A stretch of 64,000 bases of DNA, taken from assembly GCA_036365515.1 (NCBI GenBank), contig CM070877.1:86356022-86420021 (forward strand). Direction: 5' to 3'. Position numbers and translations under genes: made by a program. The notes beneath the pieces are model-generated. The model was not told the DNA's origin. It saw only the letters and a list, made by a program, of their open reading frames with translations, and ran no database searches. This DNA comes from Torymus aiolomorphi. Lineage: Eukaryota; Arthropoda; Insecta; Hymenoptera; Torymidae. Below are positions 1 to 10,729 of this stretch, one piece after another. Position 1 is the stretch's first letter. Each line of letters starts with the position of its first letter.

Positions 1-177
1 TACCACTTGTTTCGATCAATGGCTCATAACTTGTGTGAGGAGAAGTTTATATCTTATAAAGATTGTAAAAAATGGGTCGATTCATGGATTTCATTTAAAG
101 ACGAAGAGTTCTTCCGACGGGGTTTTCGTTCACTGCCCGAAAGATGGTCAAAAATACTAGAAAGCGCTGGGCAATAA
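1..177 (+). pseudogene. 3' end of a mariner-family transposase (truncated)
   Basis: Frame 1 from the first base stays open for 58 codons and stops at 175-177. The peptide has the typical mariner C-terminus: YHLFRSMAH near the start, a KKWVDSWI stretch in the middle, then EEFFRRG and LPERW before a terminal SAGQ. In intact mariners this segment follows the last catalytic aspartate and closes a protein of about 345 residues, so the catalytic domain lies off the left edge or is missing. The stretch has no start codon. Satellite DNA begins a few bases after the stop, with no recognisable terminal inverted repeat in between. It is a different mariner lineage from the copy at 48.3-49.6 kb. I am confident of the family, less so of the subfamily. 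Confidence 0.8.
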
Positions 178-2429
178 ATTCTATTATAAATTCGAAAAAA
201 GCTTAGATTTTGCTGAAAATTGGTAGACAGAGGTTCTCGAGGTCGCTGATCAAGGTTTTGCAATTGTACCTTCGGAACTCAAAACGGCAGATCCAATATG
301 ACCGTTAAAAGTTCGAAAAAAGCTTAGGTTTTTCTCCAAATTGTAATGCAGAGGTTTCGAAGTCGCCGATCACGATTTTGATATCAAACTTGCAAAATTC
401 AAAATGGCGGATCCAGTTTGACGGTTAAAAGTGCAAAAAAGCTTAGAATTTGTTGAAAATTGGTACACAGGGATTTTCGAGGTCGCTGATCAAGATTATG
501 CTATTAGGCTTTCGAAATTCGAAATAATGGATCCAATATGGCGGTAAAAAGTTCGAAGGAAGCTTAGACTTTGATTAAAATACGAGGATTTCCGAGGTCG
601 CTGATCACGTTTTTACTATTATATTATTGAAATTCGAAATAACGAAATCAATATGACCCAATATGACGGTGAAAAGTTAGAAAAAAGCTTAAATTGTGCT
701 CAAAATCGTATACGGGGATTTTTAAAGTTTATGATCTCGATTTTGTTATCAGACTTTCAAAATTCAAAATGGCGAATACAATATGGCAGTTAAAAATTAG
801 AAAAAAGCTCTGATTTTTCTCAAAAGTGGAAACAGGGATTCTCGTGGTCGCTAATCAAGATTTTGCTATTAGGCTTTCGAAATTCGAAATGGCGGATCCA
901 ATATGGCGGTAAAAAGTTCGGAGGAAGCTTAGATTTTGATTAAAATTTGTATACGAGGCTTTTCGTGGTCGCTGATCACGATTTTGCTATCGGACTTTCA
1001 AAATTCAAAATAGCGGATCCAACATGGTGGTTAAAAATTCGAAAATAGCTTAGGTATTTCTCAAAATTGGAATACAGGGGTTTCTGAAGTCGTTTATCAC
1101 GACTTTGCTGTCGGAGTTCCGAAATAAAAATAGCGGATCCAATATGGCTGTGGAAAATTCAGAAAAAGCTTAGATTTTGCTCAAAATTGCAGTCATGGGT
1201 TTTCGAGGTCGCTGATCACGATCTTGCTATCAAACTTTCGAAATTCAAAATGGCGGTAAAAAGCTCGAAAAAAGCTTAAATTATGTTGAAAATTGGTATA
1301 CATGGGTTTTCGAGGTCGGTGATCATGATCTTGCTATTAGAATTTCGAAGTTCAAAATGGCGGTAAAAAAATCGAAAATAGCTTAGATTTTGTTTAAAAT
1401 TGGTATACAGGTTTTCGAGGTGGCTGTTCAAGTTTTTCTTTTAGATTAGCGAAATTCAAAAAGGCCGATCAAATGTGGCGAGTGAAAGTTGAAAAGTGCT
1501 TTGAGTTGACTGAAAATTGGTATATACAAGGGTTTTTGAGGACGCTGATAAAAATTTTTCTATTGGATTTTTAAAATTCAAAATGGCATATCCAATATGG
1601 CTGTCAAAAATTCGAAGGAAGCTTAGATTTAGCTTAAAGTTTGCATGCAGGGGTTTTCGAGGTCGCTGATCACGATTTTGCTATCAGAGTTTCAAAATTC
1701 AAAATGGTGGATCCGACATGGTGGTTAAAAATTTGAAAAAATATTTGGTTCTCCTGAAAATTGGAATACAAAGGCTTCGAAGTCGTTGTTCACGATTTTG
1801 CGATCTGACTTATGAAATTCAAAATGGCTGATCCAATATAACGATTGAATGTTCGGAAAAAGCTTAGATTTTGCTAAAAATTGGTGATCAATCAGGGGCT
1901 TTCGAGGTCGCTGATCACGTTTTTACTATTGTTCTATCGAAATTCGAAATAACGAATTCAATATGACCCAATATGACGGTGAAAATTTCGAAAAGACCTT
2001 AAATTGTGCTCAAAATTGTATACGGGGATTTTTAAAGCTTATGATCACGATTTTGCTATCAGACTTCCAAAATTCAAACTGGCGAATACAATATGGCAGT
2101 TAAAAATTTGAAAAAGCTCTGATTTTTCTCAAAATTGGAAACAGGAACTCTCGTGGTCACTGATCACGATCTTGCTATCAGATTTCAGAAATTCAAAAAG
2201 ACTGTCAAAGTTGGAAGGAAATTTAGATTTTCCTTAAAATTGATATAGAGAGGTTTTTGATGTTGCTAATCACAATCTTGCTAAAAGACTTTCGAAACTT
2301 AACATGGTCGATCCAATAGGGTCGTTAAAATTTCGACAGCTTAGAATTTGTTGAAAATTTGTATACAGGGATTTTCGAGGTCGCTGATCAAGATTTTGCT
2401 ATTAGGCTTTCGAAATGCGAAATGTTGGA
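178..2429. repeat. Satellite array, about 120-bp unit, block 1
   Basis: Roughly 19 diverged head-to-tail units repeat every 110-125 bp. Each carries TTCGAGGTCGCTGATCACG, then a TTTTGCTAT..GACTTTC stretch, then TTCAAAATGGCGGATCCAAT, then ATATGGCGGTTAAAAGTTCG, then AAAAAGCTTAGATTTTGCTC. Units differ by substitutions and short indels; some lack the GGATCCAATATGGC half. There is no coding potential. The array is cut at about 2429 by retrotransposon DNA and resumes at 4038 in the same orientation. Unit number and period were judged by eye. Confidence 0.9.
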
Positions 2430-3125
2430 TCCAATCGGGATCCAGCAGATCCACCCGTCTGGGGGCGGCATGGCGTCGTCATAGATGGGCCTCCGGAGGG
2501 GGCCGTTCAGACGACGGTGCGCCGATGACACAGGGACAGAGGTGCCATTCGGATAGCTCCACCCCGAGGGAGGTTAAGAGACAGGCCTACGAAGGGGCCA
2601 CGATGGATTTTAGAAGGGCGATGGCCAGTGATTTCAATCTGGCCGTCATCCCTGCGGATTATCCGGAAGGGCGCCTTAGCGAGAAACAGGGGGGCCGTGG
2701 TGACCGCGGTGGACTTGGCTATTGACGAGTACCAGGGCGACCATATACCACGGTTCCTGGACAATTGGTGGCAGAGGGGGGCGCAAATCTTCCACTGCAA
2801 CAGCCAGGAGGACAAGGCGTTGCTGACGGAAGCCGTCAGCAAATAGAAACATTGGAAAAGAGCCCAGCTGAGAGTGGTAGATTCTGGCAAGCTCCAGAAG
2901 CTGGTTAGGGCGGTGTTTTACGTCCCGGGGAAACACACCCCCGAGGTCGTGATGAGGTGCGTAGAGAGGCAGAATCCAACACTGGAAGCTGGGAAGTGGA
3001 AGGTCCTCGGCTTCAGAGAGGTCGAGGATAAACTGAAAAAGAGGACTGAAACGGCGGTGTACGCCCTGCTGGAGGGGTCTGATGTTGATTCTTTTACGAA
3101 GATCGACTTGAGGCCCTTGTGAGGG
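2430..3125 (+). pseudogene. LOA/R1-like non-LTR retrotransposon, ORF1 fragment
   Basis: Base composition changes abruptly to GC-rich at about 2430. Positions 2628-2846 and 2874-3122 encode two halves of one ORF1 domain. The first holds AVDLAIDEYQGDHIPRFLDN and HCNSQEDKALL; the second holds VFYVPGKHTPE and RCVERQNPTLEAGKWKV. They are separated by a TAG just after AVSK. The pattern matches the RNA-binding-type domain at the end of ORF1 in LOA/R1-group elements of insects (DUF4780-like, from family knowledge). The 5' part of ORF1 is absent. ORF2 follows about 190 bp downstream, as in the full-length relative at 25-30 kb. Confidence 0.75.
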
Positions 3126-3299
3126 TCGGCACAGGCTCACTGCACAATCAGGATCGCTAAGGAAGTGGTGGTGCAGGCAGAGGACCGGGCGGAGGTGCCC
3201 ATGCAAGTGGACGCCTCCTCCACAGGGGAAGGAGCGGTAACCTCGGCTCCTGATGTTTAAGGGGACAAGAGGGGCGGGCGGGGTGTGGGAGACTCGGGA

Positions 3300-4037
3300 G
3301 CAGCAAATGTGGCTAACTCCACTATCCCCTTCACCCAGATTAACTTGCAACACTGCAGAAGCGCTACAGCGGTATTGGCTAAGCGTTTGACAGAAGTGCA
3401 CACGGCATAGCACTGATCCAGGAACCCTGGGTCAGCAAGGGGAGGGTCTTGGAACATATGGTACGCTTATTCTGGGAGCCGGGGATCCATCCAGAGCTTG
3501 TGTGGTTCTCAAAGGCGTGACCGGTGAGGTCCGGCTCAGGTACTACGATAAAGATCTTGCAACGGCAGTAGTCTGGGTTAGGAGTACTGGGGAAACGGTA
3601 GAGCTGGTCGTGGCATCGGCGTATTTTCCCTACGATGGTAGGAAAGAGCCACCTCCGGCTCTGGTGAGGGAGTTAATAGGTGACTGCGAGCAGCAAGGCA
3701 AACATTTCATTTTGGGATGCGATGCTAACTCGCACCATACGGTGTGGGGTAGCTCGGACTGCAATGGTAGAGGGGAAGCTCTTCTAGAGTTCATTTCAGG
3801 AACAAATCTGGACATACTGAATAGGGGGCGGGAACCCACATTCAGGAATAGGATCCGGGAGGAAGTGATTGACATAACAATCGCCTCCAGAGGCGTGTGG
3901 GCGTGGATCAACGGCTGGAGAGTCTCGGGTGAGGTATCGATGTCGGACCAGAGTATCATTTGCTTCGAAGTTGGTGGAAATGTACGGCAGGTGATACAAT
4001 GGAGAAATCCGAGGAGAATAACGAATTTCGTGGTCGA
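3300..4037 (+). pseudogene. LOA/R1-like ORF2 endonuclease fragment
   Basis: This is the N-terminal apurinic-like endonuclease of a non-LTR ORF2, broken by frameshifts. Visible motifs in order are FTQINLQHCRSATAVL near 3325-3375 (catalytic Asn), a frameshifted QEPWV near 3420, then in the open frame 3502-4053 ASAYFPYDGR, GCDANSHHTVWGSS, EPTFRNRIREEVIDIT and a final MSDQS where SDH is usual. The His of SDH is Gln here, so the domain is probably inactive even apart from the frameshifts. Reverse transcriptase is missing: the fragment ends in a 13-bp direct duplication at the junction with satellite (CGAATTTCGTGGT twice, 4023-4048). It is the same family as the 25-30 kb element but clearly diverged from it. 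Confidence 0.8.
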
Positions 4038-5035
4038 ATTTCGTGGTCGCTGATCACGATTTTGCTATCAGACTTTCAAAATTCAAAATGGTGGATCCAA
4101 TATGGCGATTGAAAATTCGGAAAAGTGCTTAGATTTGTAAAAAATCGGTATGCAGGAGTTTCCGAGGTCGCTGATCAAGATTTTGCTATTATACTTACAA
4201 AATTCCAAATAGCGAATCCAATATCACGGTGAAAAGAAGCTTAAATTGGGTTTTTAAAGAGGCGTTTTTGTAGTGGCTGATCACTATTTTGATATTGGAT
4301 TTTCGAAATTCAAAATGGCGGATCCGATATGGCTGTCAAAAGTTCGACGGAAGCTTAGTTTGTTTAAAATTTGTATACATAAGACATCACGTCACAGATC
4401 ACGATCGTGCTATCAGACTTTATAAATTCAAAATGGCGAATAAAATATGGCAGTTAAAAATTTGAAAAAAACTCCTTTTTTTCACAAAACTAAAATACAG
4501 GGATTTTCGAGGTCGCTGATCACAATCTTGCTATCAGACTTCAGAAATTCAAAAGGCTGTTAAAAGTTCGAAGGAAGCTTAGATTTTGTTTAAAGTTTGT
4601 ACACAGGGGTTTTCGAGATCGCTGATCACCATTTAGCTATTGGATTTTCGAAATTCAAAATGGCGGATCCAATATGGCTGCAAAAGTTCGAAGGAAGCTT
4701 AGACTTTGCTTAAAATTTGTGTACGGCGATTTTCGTAGTCGCTGATCACGATTTTGCTATCAGAGTTTCAAAATTCAAAATGGCGGATCCGACATGGTGG
4801 TTCAAACTTCGAAAAAACCTTAGGTATCTCTCAAAATTGACATACAGGGGTTTCTAAAGTCGCTGATCACGACTTTGATCGAAGTTTCGCATTTCAAAAT
4901 GGCAGTAAAAATATCGAACTAAGCTTAAAGTTTGCTTAAAATTTATATAGAGAGGCTTTCACGTTACTGATCACGATCTTACTATCAGACTTTCAAAATT
5001 CAAAATGGCGGATCCAATATGGCGAAAATATAAAC
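4038..5035. repeat. Satellite array, about 120-bp unit, block 2
   Basis: The same satellite in the same orientation resumes directly after the retrotransposon fragment with about eight further units. The last clear unit ends with GGCGGATCCAATATGGCG at about 5003-5020, after which the sequence becomes unique and AT-rich. The blocks are one array split by the 1.6-kb fragment. Confidence 0.88.
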
Positions 5036-5394
5036 TTGAAAATTGAATTTACTGGTGAAATTTAAGAAAATGAGAAGAGAAATGAATACAAAAGGTACAT
5101 TAGGTAATTTAAAATTCATTTAATTTTTTTAGATTGTTCAATGTAAACGCATACAATTATAATGGTTTTCATAATTTTATAGTGACATAGACAGTAGATG
5201 AAGGAGCGCGGGAGCACTCCGAACTCAAGTATAGAGGAAGCCTGAGGGGGTTAGGCCTACTTCAAAATAAAACGCATGTTTCTATTTACCTCTAGGGTGA
5301 AAAAGATAAAACAGAATTTAGAATTTAACCACTTTCTAAAAATGGGGGTTGACGGGCAGAGCGAGTAGGAGGTACCCCCTCTAGTATATATATA
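5036..5394. other. Unassigned AT-rich DNA
   Basis: No open frame or motif is recognisable. It lies between the satellite and the outer end of the left arm of the 825-bp inverted repeat. A short TA run sits at about 5384-5396. Confidence 0.5.
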
Positions 5395-6222
5395 TATGTC
5401 GTTCTTAGGGAAATCTAGACGTGAAAATTTTTTTGCTTTCATAACCACCTTAATCGCTTCATAACAACCCCATAAGTTGACCTGAATTTTTTCAGATTTT
5501 TTTCACTCATAGTTTTTGAGTGACAGAGGGTCAAAGTTGGTGATTTTAGCATTTTTTACAATTTTTGCCTCTTTTCAATGATTTATAGCTCCTCAGGGGT
5601 GCATTTTTGATAGAGGGACAATACATACCATTTTTTAGAAAATATTCCAAATTTTTCAAATAAAATATTTTCAAGGCCATTGAAAGCAATTTGAATTACG
5701 CTAGAGTTATTTTAACACTTAAAATATAAAAAAATAAGACTTCGATCAACAGTACCACAACCAAAAAAATTCATGAAAGTAGCTTTTTTATAACATAAGT
5801 ACCTCCCACTATCCCAGAACAGGCCGAGAGCCCTATAAAGAGATAAAAAATCAAGAAAACTTGACATATGGCTAAATAACTGATGAAAATGCATATTCGA
5901 CTCCCGTAATAAAATATATCCTTAGTCGGAACATTACAAAAAAATTCATGGTAATATCTTTTACTATTATAAAAGTAACTAAAATTTCAAGAATAGCAAT
6001 TGCTATTAACCTACATAAAAATAGAAATAAAAAAAAATCAATTATTTAAAATTATTAATTTATAGGCATACGAAAGACATAATTACTTTCTTGCGTATCA
6101 CCACATGATTCTTAACTTTAAGAATTATTATTACAACTTAGAAATATATATTATACTTTATACTACCCTGCACTTGATAATTCTAGCCAAAGAGTGCTTG
6201 ATTAATATTGTCTATCGTCTGT
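5395..6222 (+). repeat. Left arm of an ~825-bp inverted repeat
   Basis: This stretch is found again in reverse complement at 9640-10278 plus 17932-18115; that copy is interrupted by the BEL/Pao element. Shared landmarks are TTTCACTCATAGTTTTTGAG at the outer part, GGCCGAGAGCCCTATAAA in the middle, and the inner end GATTAATATTGTCTATCGTC. Arm lengths agree once the insertion is removed (828 against about 823 bp). The arms carry no coding frame of interest. They enclose Penelope-like fragments and several small repeats. It could be the terminal repeat of a composite element or two opposed copies of an unrelated repeat. Confidence 0.8.
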
Positions 6223-6239
6223 TAACTGAATGAATATAT

Positions 6240-6590
6240 TCACTTAAAGAACAGTGTAATATAGTTTATAAAATTAAGTGTAAAGATTGTAATGCTGCAT
6301 ACGTGGGTGAATCAAAAAGAACAGTTTATACTCGAATTTCAGAAAACAAACGTAATACAAAAAAGAATGACGCTACATTGGTGATTAATACACACATGAA
6401 AAATGAACCCCATTTGTTTGACTTTGAAAATTTTGAAATACTTGGTAGAGAAACTAATTGGCATAGAAGAACATTGTCTGAAATGATCCATATTCATTTA
6501 CAAACCAATTCCATTAATAAGAAAGAGGCTACAAAAAAATTACACAGTAGTTACGCTCCCATTATTAATAGCTTAAAAAATAAAAAATAA
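6240..6590 (+). pseudogene. Penelope-like element, GIY-YIG endonuclease fragment (copy A)
   Basis: The open frame extends upstream of its first ATG to about 6250. It encodes the Penelope-type GIY-YIG core NIVYKIKCKDCNAAYVGES, followed by RTVYTRISENK, and ends in LKNKK with TAA at 6588. In Penelope-like elements this endonuclease follows the telomerase-related reverse transcriptase and nicks DNA for target-primed insertion. The reverse transcriptase is missing, so the copy is 5'-truncated at about 6240, immediately inside the inverted repeat. The two Cys spaced CKDC are typical of the Penelope variant. The open frame is undamaged, but a domain fragment is unlikely to be functional. Confidence 0.8.
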
Positions 6591-7303
6591 TAGTGTAAAA
6601 AAGTCACAATGATACCACCTCATTTAATTTTGATTTGATATACGGTATTCTGATGAAGGCAATAGAAATTCCTGTATTACCGATATTATATTGATTAATA
6701 GTACTTGATTATATACATAGATTACGCTTTATTTCGATCTGGGTGTAAACTTTCTAGTCATTCGTAGTATTCTTCTAACTGTGATAAGCGATATGGCTTT
6801 ACGTAACTTTTGTGCAATATTTACTTTTTTACTTTTTTAATTTTTTATTATATTTTTATTATTGAATTATGTTTTTGTGCTATTGTTTTATGTGTTTATA
6901 CATTGCATATATTGATATTAAGATTATTAGTTTGTCTATCTTAAATTAATAAATGTTTTTATGAGGTGAGATCATGATGACGTTTTACATAATTTCTTTC
7001 AACTTTTCAGCAATAATTTGTTTATTTTTGATGTTTAATATTGTTTCTAATGTTTTATAGCTACAAGCAGTATGTATATGACGAACCTGGTTTGGGTATT
7101 ATGATTAAATTGTTATAACTAAAGGTAGTAGTCGATTTGGCTAATAATAGTATAATTGTTTGTATAAAATAGTGTGTCCATAATTGTTTTTCAATAATTT
7201 GTAGATCTGATGAGGGTGCCAAACTAGCCATCGAAACATCGTTGTTATATATTTTTAATAACAATAAATTGACTCGTAAACCAACCGTTATACACAGTTA
7301 TTT
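6591..7303 (+). other. Penelope-like 3' untranslated region (copy A)
   Basis: AT-rich non-coding DNA between the endonuclease of copy A and the start of copy B. It contains CTGATGAGGGTGCCAAACTA followed by GCCATCGAAAC at 7206-7234 and then an inverted TTGTTAT/ATAACAA pair, a layout often seen near 3' ends of insect retroelements. I did not find a protein in it. Confidence 0.5.
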
Positions 7304-7304
7304 T

Positions 7305-8159
7305 TAAAAACTTTATTTGTTTACCATATGTGAAAGAAATTGAAGGCTATGCAAAAAATTTCTTTAAAAGATTAAATCATCGGGTGGATGGAAGAGGCTA
7401 TTATCTCGAAAAAGCGCTCAGAAGGCTATTATCTCGGGAAAGCGGTGAGAAGGCTATTATCTCAGAAAAGTGGTGAGAAAAATATTATCTCGGCCGAAAT
7501 TTGAAGAGTATATTATCTCGAAAATAATTCTTGTTATTTGAAATAGTTTTTAGGTTGGTAACCACTGCACGATTTTCGAATAAAATTCAAATTTAATCTA
7601 ATTGAGTGACTGTTAATGCACATTAAATACAAACATATCTAATGTATTTATTTGTATATAACCATTTGTATAACACAACTACATTTGAATTTTATTCGAA
7701 AATCATGCAGTGGTTACCAACTTAAAAACTATTTCAAATAACAAGAATCTTTTTCGAGATAGTATACTCTTCAAATCTCGGCCGAGATAATAGCCTTCTC
7801 ACCACTTTTCCGAGATAATAGCATTCTCACCGCTTTCCCGAGATAATAGCCTTCTCACCGCTTTTCCGAGATAATAGCCTCTTCCACCCACCCGACGAAA
7901 TACAAATGTAATATTCAGCACACAGAATAAGATGAATAATATTATAGTATTAGGCAAAGACAAGAATGTGAAATTAGAGAAATCTAACGTGGTTTATAAA
8001 ATAAATTGTAACAATTATAATTCGTCTTACGTTGGTCAAGCTTGTAGACGTCTCGGCGTAAGAATCAAGGAATACCATAAAAAATACATCGAAGAAGATA
8101 AAAATTCATTTTTACACATACACAGGATAGAAAAAAACCATACAATAAACTTACAATAA
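7305..8159 (+). pseudogene. Penelope-like element fragment (copy B), split by a fold-back MITE
   Basis: Before the MITE, 7320-7379 encodes LPYVKEIEGYAKNFFKRLN, the end of a Penelope reverse transcriptase, where family members have a similar LPY..GLS..I..ILK segment. After the MITE, the frame entering the methionine at 7932 reads NVIFSTQNKMNNIIVLGKDK and then the GIY-YIG core NVVYKINCNNYNSSYVGQAC, ending at 8159 after a degraded tail. Copies A and B are in the same orientation and abut head to tail, as is common for Penelope-like elements. Both are partial, so neither is autonomous. The second Cys of the CxxC pair is Tyr here. Confidence 0.78.
7380..7895. mobile_element. Fold-back MITE with internal tandem subrepeats
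   Basis: The ends TCGGGTGG..GGAAGAGGCTATTATCTCG and CGAGATAATAGCCTCTTCC..CCACCCGA are inverted copies, and the whole 516 bp folds on itself with a loop of about 70 bp (about 7612-7680). Each arm contains three to four subrepeats of about 27 bp based on GAGATAATAGCCTTCTCACC. The arms then continue into an inverted ATTTTCGAATAAAATTCAAA segment. It interrupts the Penelope copy B coding region, so it is younger. No clear target duplication is visible, so I cannot assign a superfamily. Confidence 0.8.
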
Positions 8160-9639
8160 ACGTTAATATATTAGACCAAGAAATTAATAAAGATAAAAGA
8201 CTATTTTCCGAAGAATTATACATACACACACACAAAAGAACTTTATGAATAAACAATTTGAAATAAATAAACTTCCTAAAGAATATAGTGTGATGATAAG
8301 TAATTTTGAATTTTTATCTCCTTTTTAGTATGATAATGACAGAATTTGGTTGAGCGGATATCAGGAGAACATATACCGTAGTTATATATAGTCACGTCTT
8401 ATAGCCATTTAAGAGCAACGCGCTTCTAAGCTATACTTATATATCAATATGTCACCTCGTACAACAAAATGTTGGTAGTAACCTTGGCCACTAGATGCAA
8501 TCAACATTTACTTAAACATATTTATTGCATATCAAAATACATATTTCCTTAAAGGATACTATTTATAATTTGTGTAATTTGTATATTTCAAAAACAAAGT
8601 TCACATTGTTAAAAAAGAATGCAGTAATAAGTAATTTTATAGTCCATTTAATGTTTTATTGTTATTTAATATGAATTTATGTTAGAATGTGAAAATTAGT
8701 ATGATATTATATTAGTATGTTATACGTTAGTAGGTTATTCAATAAAACATAGAAAAGGATTAAATTTACTCATTTCTACATTCTTTTTTAACCTTTAGAG
8801 GACGGGATGGCCCCTATACGGGCCATGCCCATGATCGACCCTTTACATGTGTTAGTTTTGAGATGTGAGACATCACAAAAACTCGATTTCTATAGAAAAG
8901 TGAGAGAAAACAGTAAACCCAAATCCCCGTCCTCTAAAGGTTAACAATGATCAAGGCTAAAAAAGATAGATCGATCTACTTTTTTAATACACATTATTTT
9001 TTTTTGACAAGGTAGCCTTGTTTTTTAAATATATACATTAAACAAATTATAAATAATATGCTTTAAGAAAACATGTATCTTGATACGCAACAAATATGTT
9101 TCATTAATGAGATGTAATAAACTTCTTTAATACTTTAATAAGGTAAACTTGTTTTTTAAATATATAAATTAAACAAATTAGAAATAATATGCTTTAAGGA
9201 ACCTGTATCTTGATACGCAACAAATACATTTCATTACAATGGGATATAATAAACTTCTTTAATACTTTTACTAATCAAGACCTCTACCAAACGATTTTAC
9301 ATATTTACACATAATATTATTGCACTTTATTAGAAAAGATGGATTTTTAGCGTCAGAGAAAGCGAAAGAATCAATAATCAACTCAAAAATGGTGTGCATA
9401 TGTTAAAATGCAAACATTAATGTTTATTCGATGAATTCAAAAGTTTGCACTGAAACTTTTGACGGCGGGCATACTGGAAGAAAAAGGTTTTGTACATCTT
9501 CTTTTTCATAAATAAAGAAGCCTCTGTACCAACTTTTATAAGAATTAGCTACCTGGCCTCTTGGCTTTCTCCTTTTCAAGTTAAGGTAAGATTTTATCTA
9601 TTAAATTAAGTGATTATTATATATCCATTAAATTAACGG
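8160..9639. other. Non-coding segment with small repeats inside the inverted repeat
   Basis: No protein is recognisable. It holds a TTAA-flanked MITE (8788-8944), a tandem pair of about 130-bp units (about 9005-9135 and 9137-9268, both with TATCTTGATACGCAACAAAT), and a diverged reverse-complement copy of the same unit at about 8512-8580. The stretch ends at the inner boundary of the right inverted-repeat arm. Confidence 0.6.
8788..8944. mobile_element. TTAA-flanked MITE (piggyBac type)
   Basis: The element 8792-8940 has terminal inverted repeats CCTTTAGAGGACGGG and its complement, and is bounded on both sides by TTAA, the piggyBac target. It is 149 bp and has no coding capacity. The C-rich start following TTAA fits piggyBac-derived MITEs. 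Confidence 0.78.
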
Positions 9640-10278
9640 ACGATAGACAATATTAATCAAGCACTGTTTCGCTAGGATTATCAAGTGTAGGGTAGTATAA
9701 AGTATAATACATATTTATAAGTTGTAATAATAATTCTTAAAGTTAAGAATCATGTGGTGATACGTAAGAAAGTAATTATGTCTTTCGTATGCCTATAAAT
9801 TAATTATTTTAAATAATTGATTGATATACATTTTTTTTAATGTGTAGTTTAATAGCAATTGCTATTCTGGAAATTTTACAGTTACTTTTATATTAGTAAA
9901 AGATATTACCATGAATTTTCGTGTAATGATCCGACTAAGGATATATTTCATTACAGGAGTCGAATATGCATTTTAATCAGTTATTTAGCCATAAATCAAG
10001 TTTTCTTGATTTTTTATCTTTTTATAGGGCTCTCGGCCTGTTCTGGGATAGTGGCAGGTACTTTTGATATAAAAAAAGCTACTATCATGAATTTTTTGGT
10101 TTTGGTACTTTTGATCGAAGTCTTATTTTTTCATATTTTATATTTTAAAATAGCTCTAGAATAATTCAAATTGCTTCCAATGAAAATATTTTATTTGAAA
10201 AATTTCGAAAATTTCCTAAGAAATGGTGTGTATTGTCCCTATATGAAAAATGCAACCCTCAGGAACTATAAATCATTG
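9640..10278 (-). repeat. Right arm of the ~825-bp inverted repeat, inner part
   Basis: Reverse complement of about 5584-6222, from GACGATAGACAATATTAATC at the inner end to ACTATAAATCATTG at the BEL insertion point. The arm continues at 17932. The last five bases, CATTG (10274-10278), are the target duplication of the BEL element. Confidence 0.85.
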
Positions 10279-10709
10279 TGTTGAGGATTCATCGCCAAAG
10301 GCGAGCTTGCTCGAGCTCGACCCAAGATGAGCACGCTCGAGCTCGACCGAAGGCGAGCATGCTCGAGCTCGACTTAAGGAAAGCACGCTCGAGCTCGACC
10401 GAAGGCGAGCATGCTCGAGCTCGATGCTCAAATAGGCGAGCCCGCTAGGGAGCGCCCCACTACTTCGCTCTCCACGCGGCCCTCTTACCGCCCCTCTCTC
10501 TACCAGGCACCCCGGCAGCACTTCGCAACGCCGGCCGGCAGTAGCAGTTCACGCGCGACGGCCAGAGAGAGAGAGAGAGAGAGAGAGAGAAGCAACACCT
10601 GTACGCCAAGAGGCACGACGGGACTTCAATAAAACCATTTCATTTCTCCACACGAAACGTTACTTATTTGAACCTCTTCAGTCCACCATCCAACTTGTAC
10701 ACAAAAACA
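10279..10709 (+). repeat. 5' LTR of the BEL/Pao element
   Basis: Begins TGTTGAGG and ends AAAAACA (TG..CA). Compared with the 3' LTR it has five rather than one copies of a 26-bp unit containing the palindrome GCTCGAGCTCGA (starts at 10309, 10335, 10361, 10387, 10413) and a longer GA run near 10568-10590. These two expansions explain the 118-bp length difference. AATAAAACC near 10628 is a likely polyadenylation signal. Confidence 0.9.
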
Positions 10710-10711
10710 TT

Positions 10712-10729
10712 TGGTCCTTCGAGCCGGAT
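10712..10729 (+). promoter_or_regulatory. Primer binding site, tRNA-Tyr type
   Basis: TGGTCCTTCGAGCCGGAT lies two bases after the 5' LTR. Its complement, ATCCGGCTCGAAGGACCA, matches the 3' end of eukaryotic tRNA-Tyr including CCA, so minus-strand synthesis was probably primed by tRNA-Tyr. This match comes from memory of tRNA-Tyr, not from a search. Confidence 0.85.

Noticed and set aside
2507..3413. Long minus-strand frames opposite the GC-rich retrotransposon fragment
   Set aside because: They are shadows of the plus-strand ORF1/endonuclease; no family resemblance on the minus strand.
7200..7310. Possible hammerhead ribozyme: CTGATGAG...CGAAAC with a following TTGTTAT/ATAACAA hairpin, in Penelope 3' DNA where such ribozymes are known
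   Set aside because: Stem II pairs only about four bases and the hairpin does not abut GAAA; no proper cleavage triplet and stem I were found.
7380..7895. CRISPR-like array (repeated ~27-bp words)
   Set aside because: The words are contiguous, present in both arms of a hairpin, and the DNA is eukaryotic.
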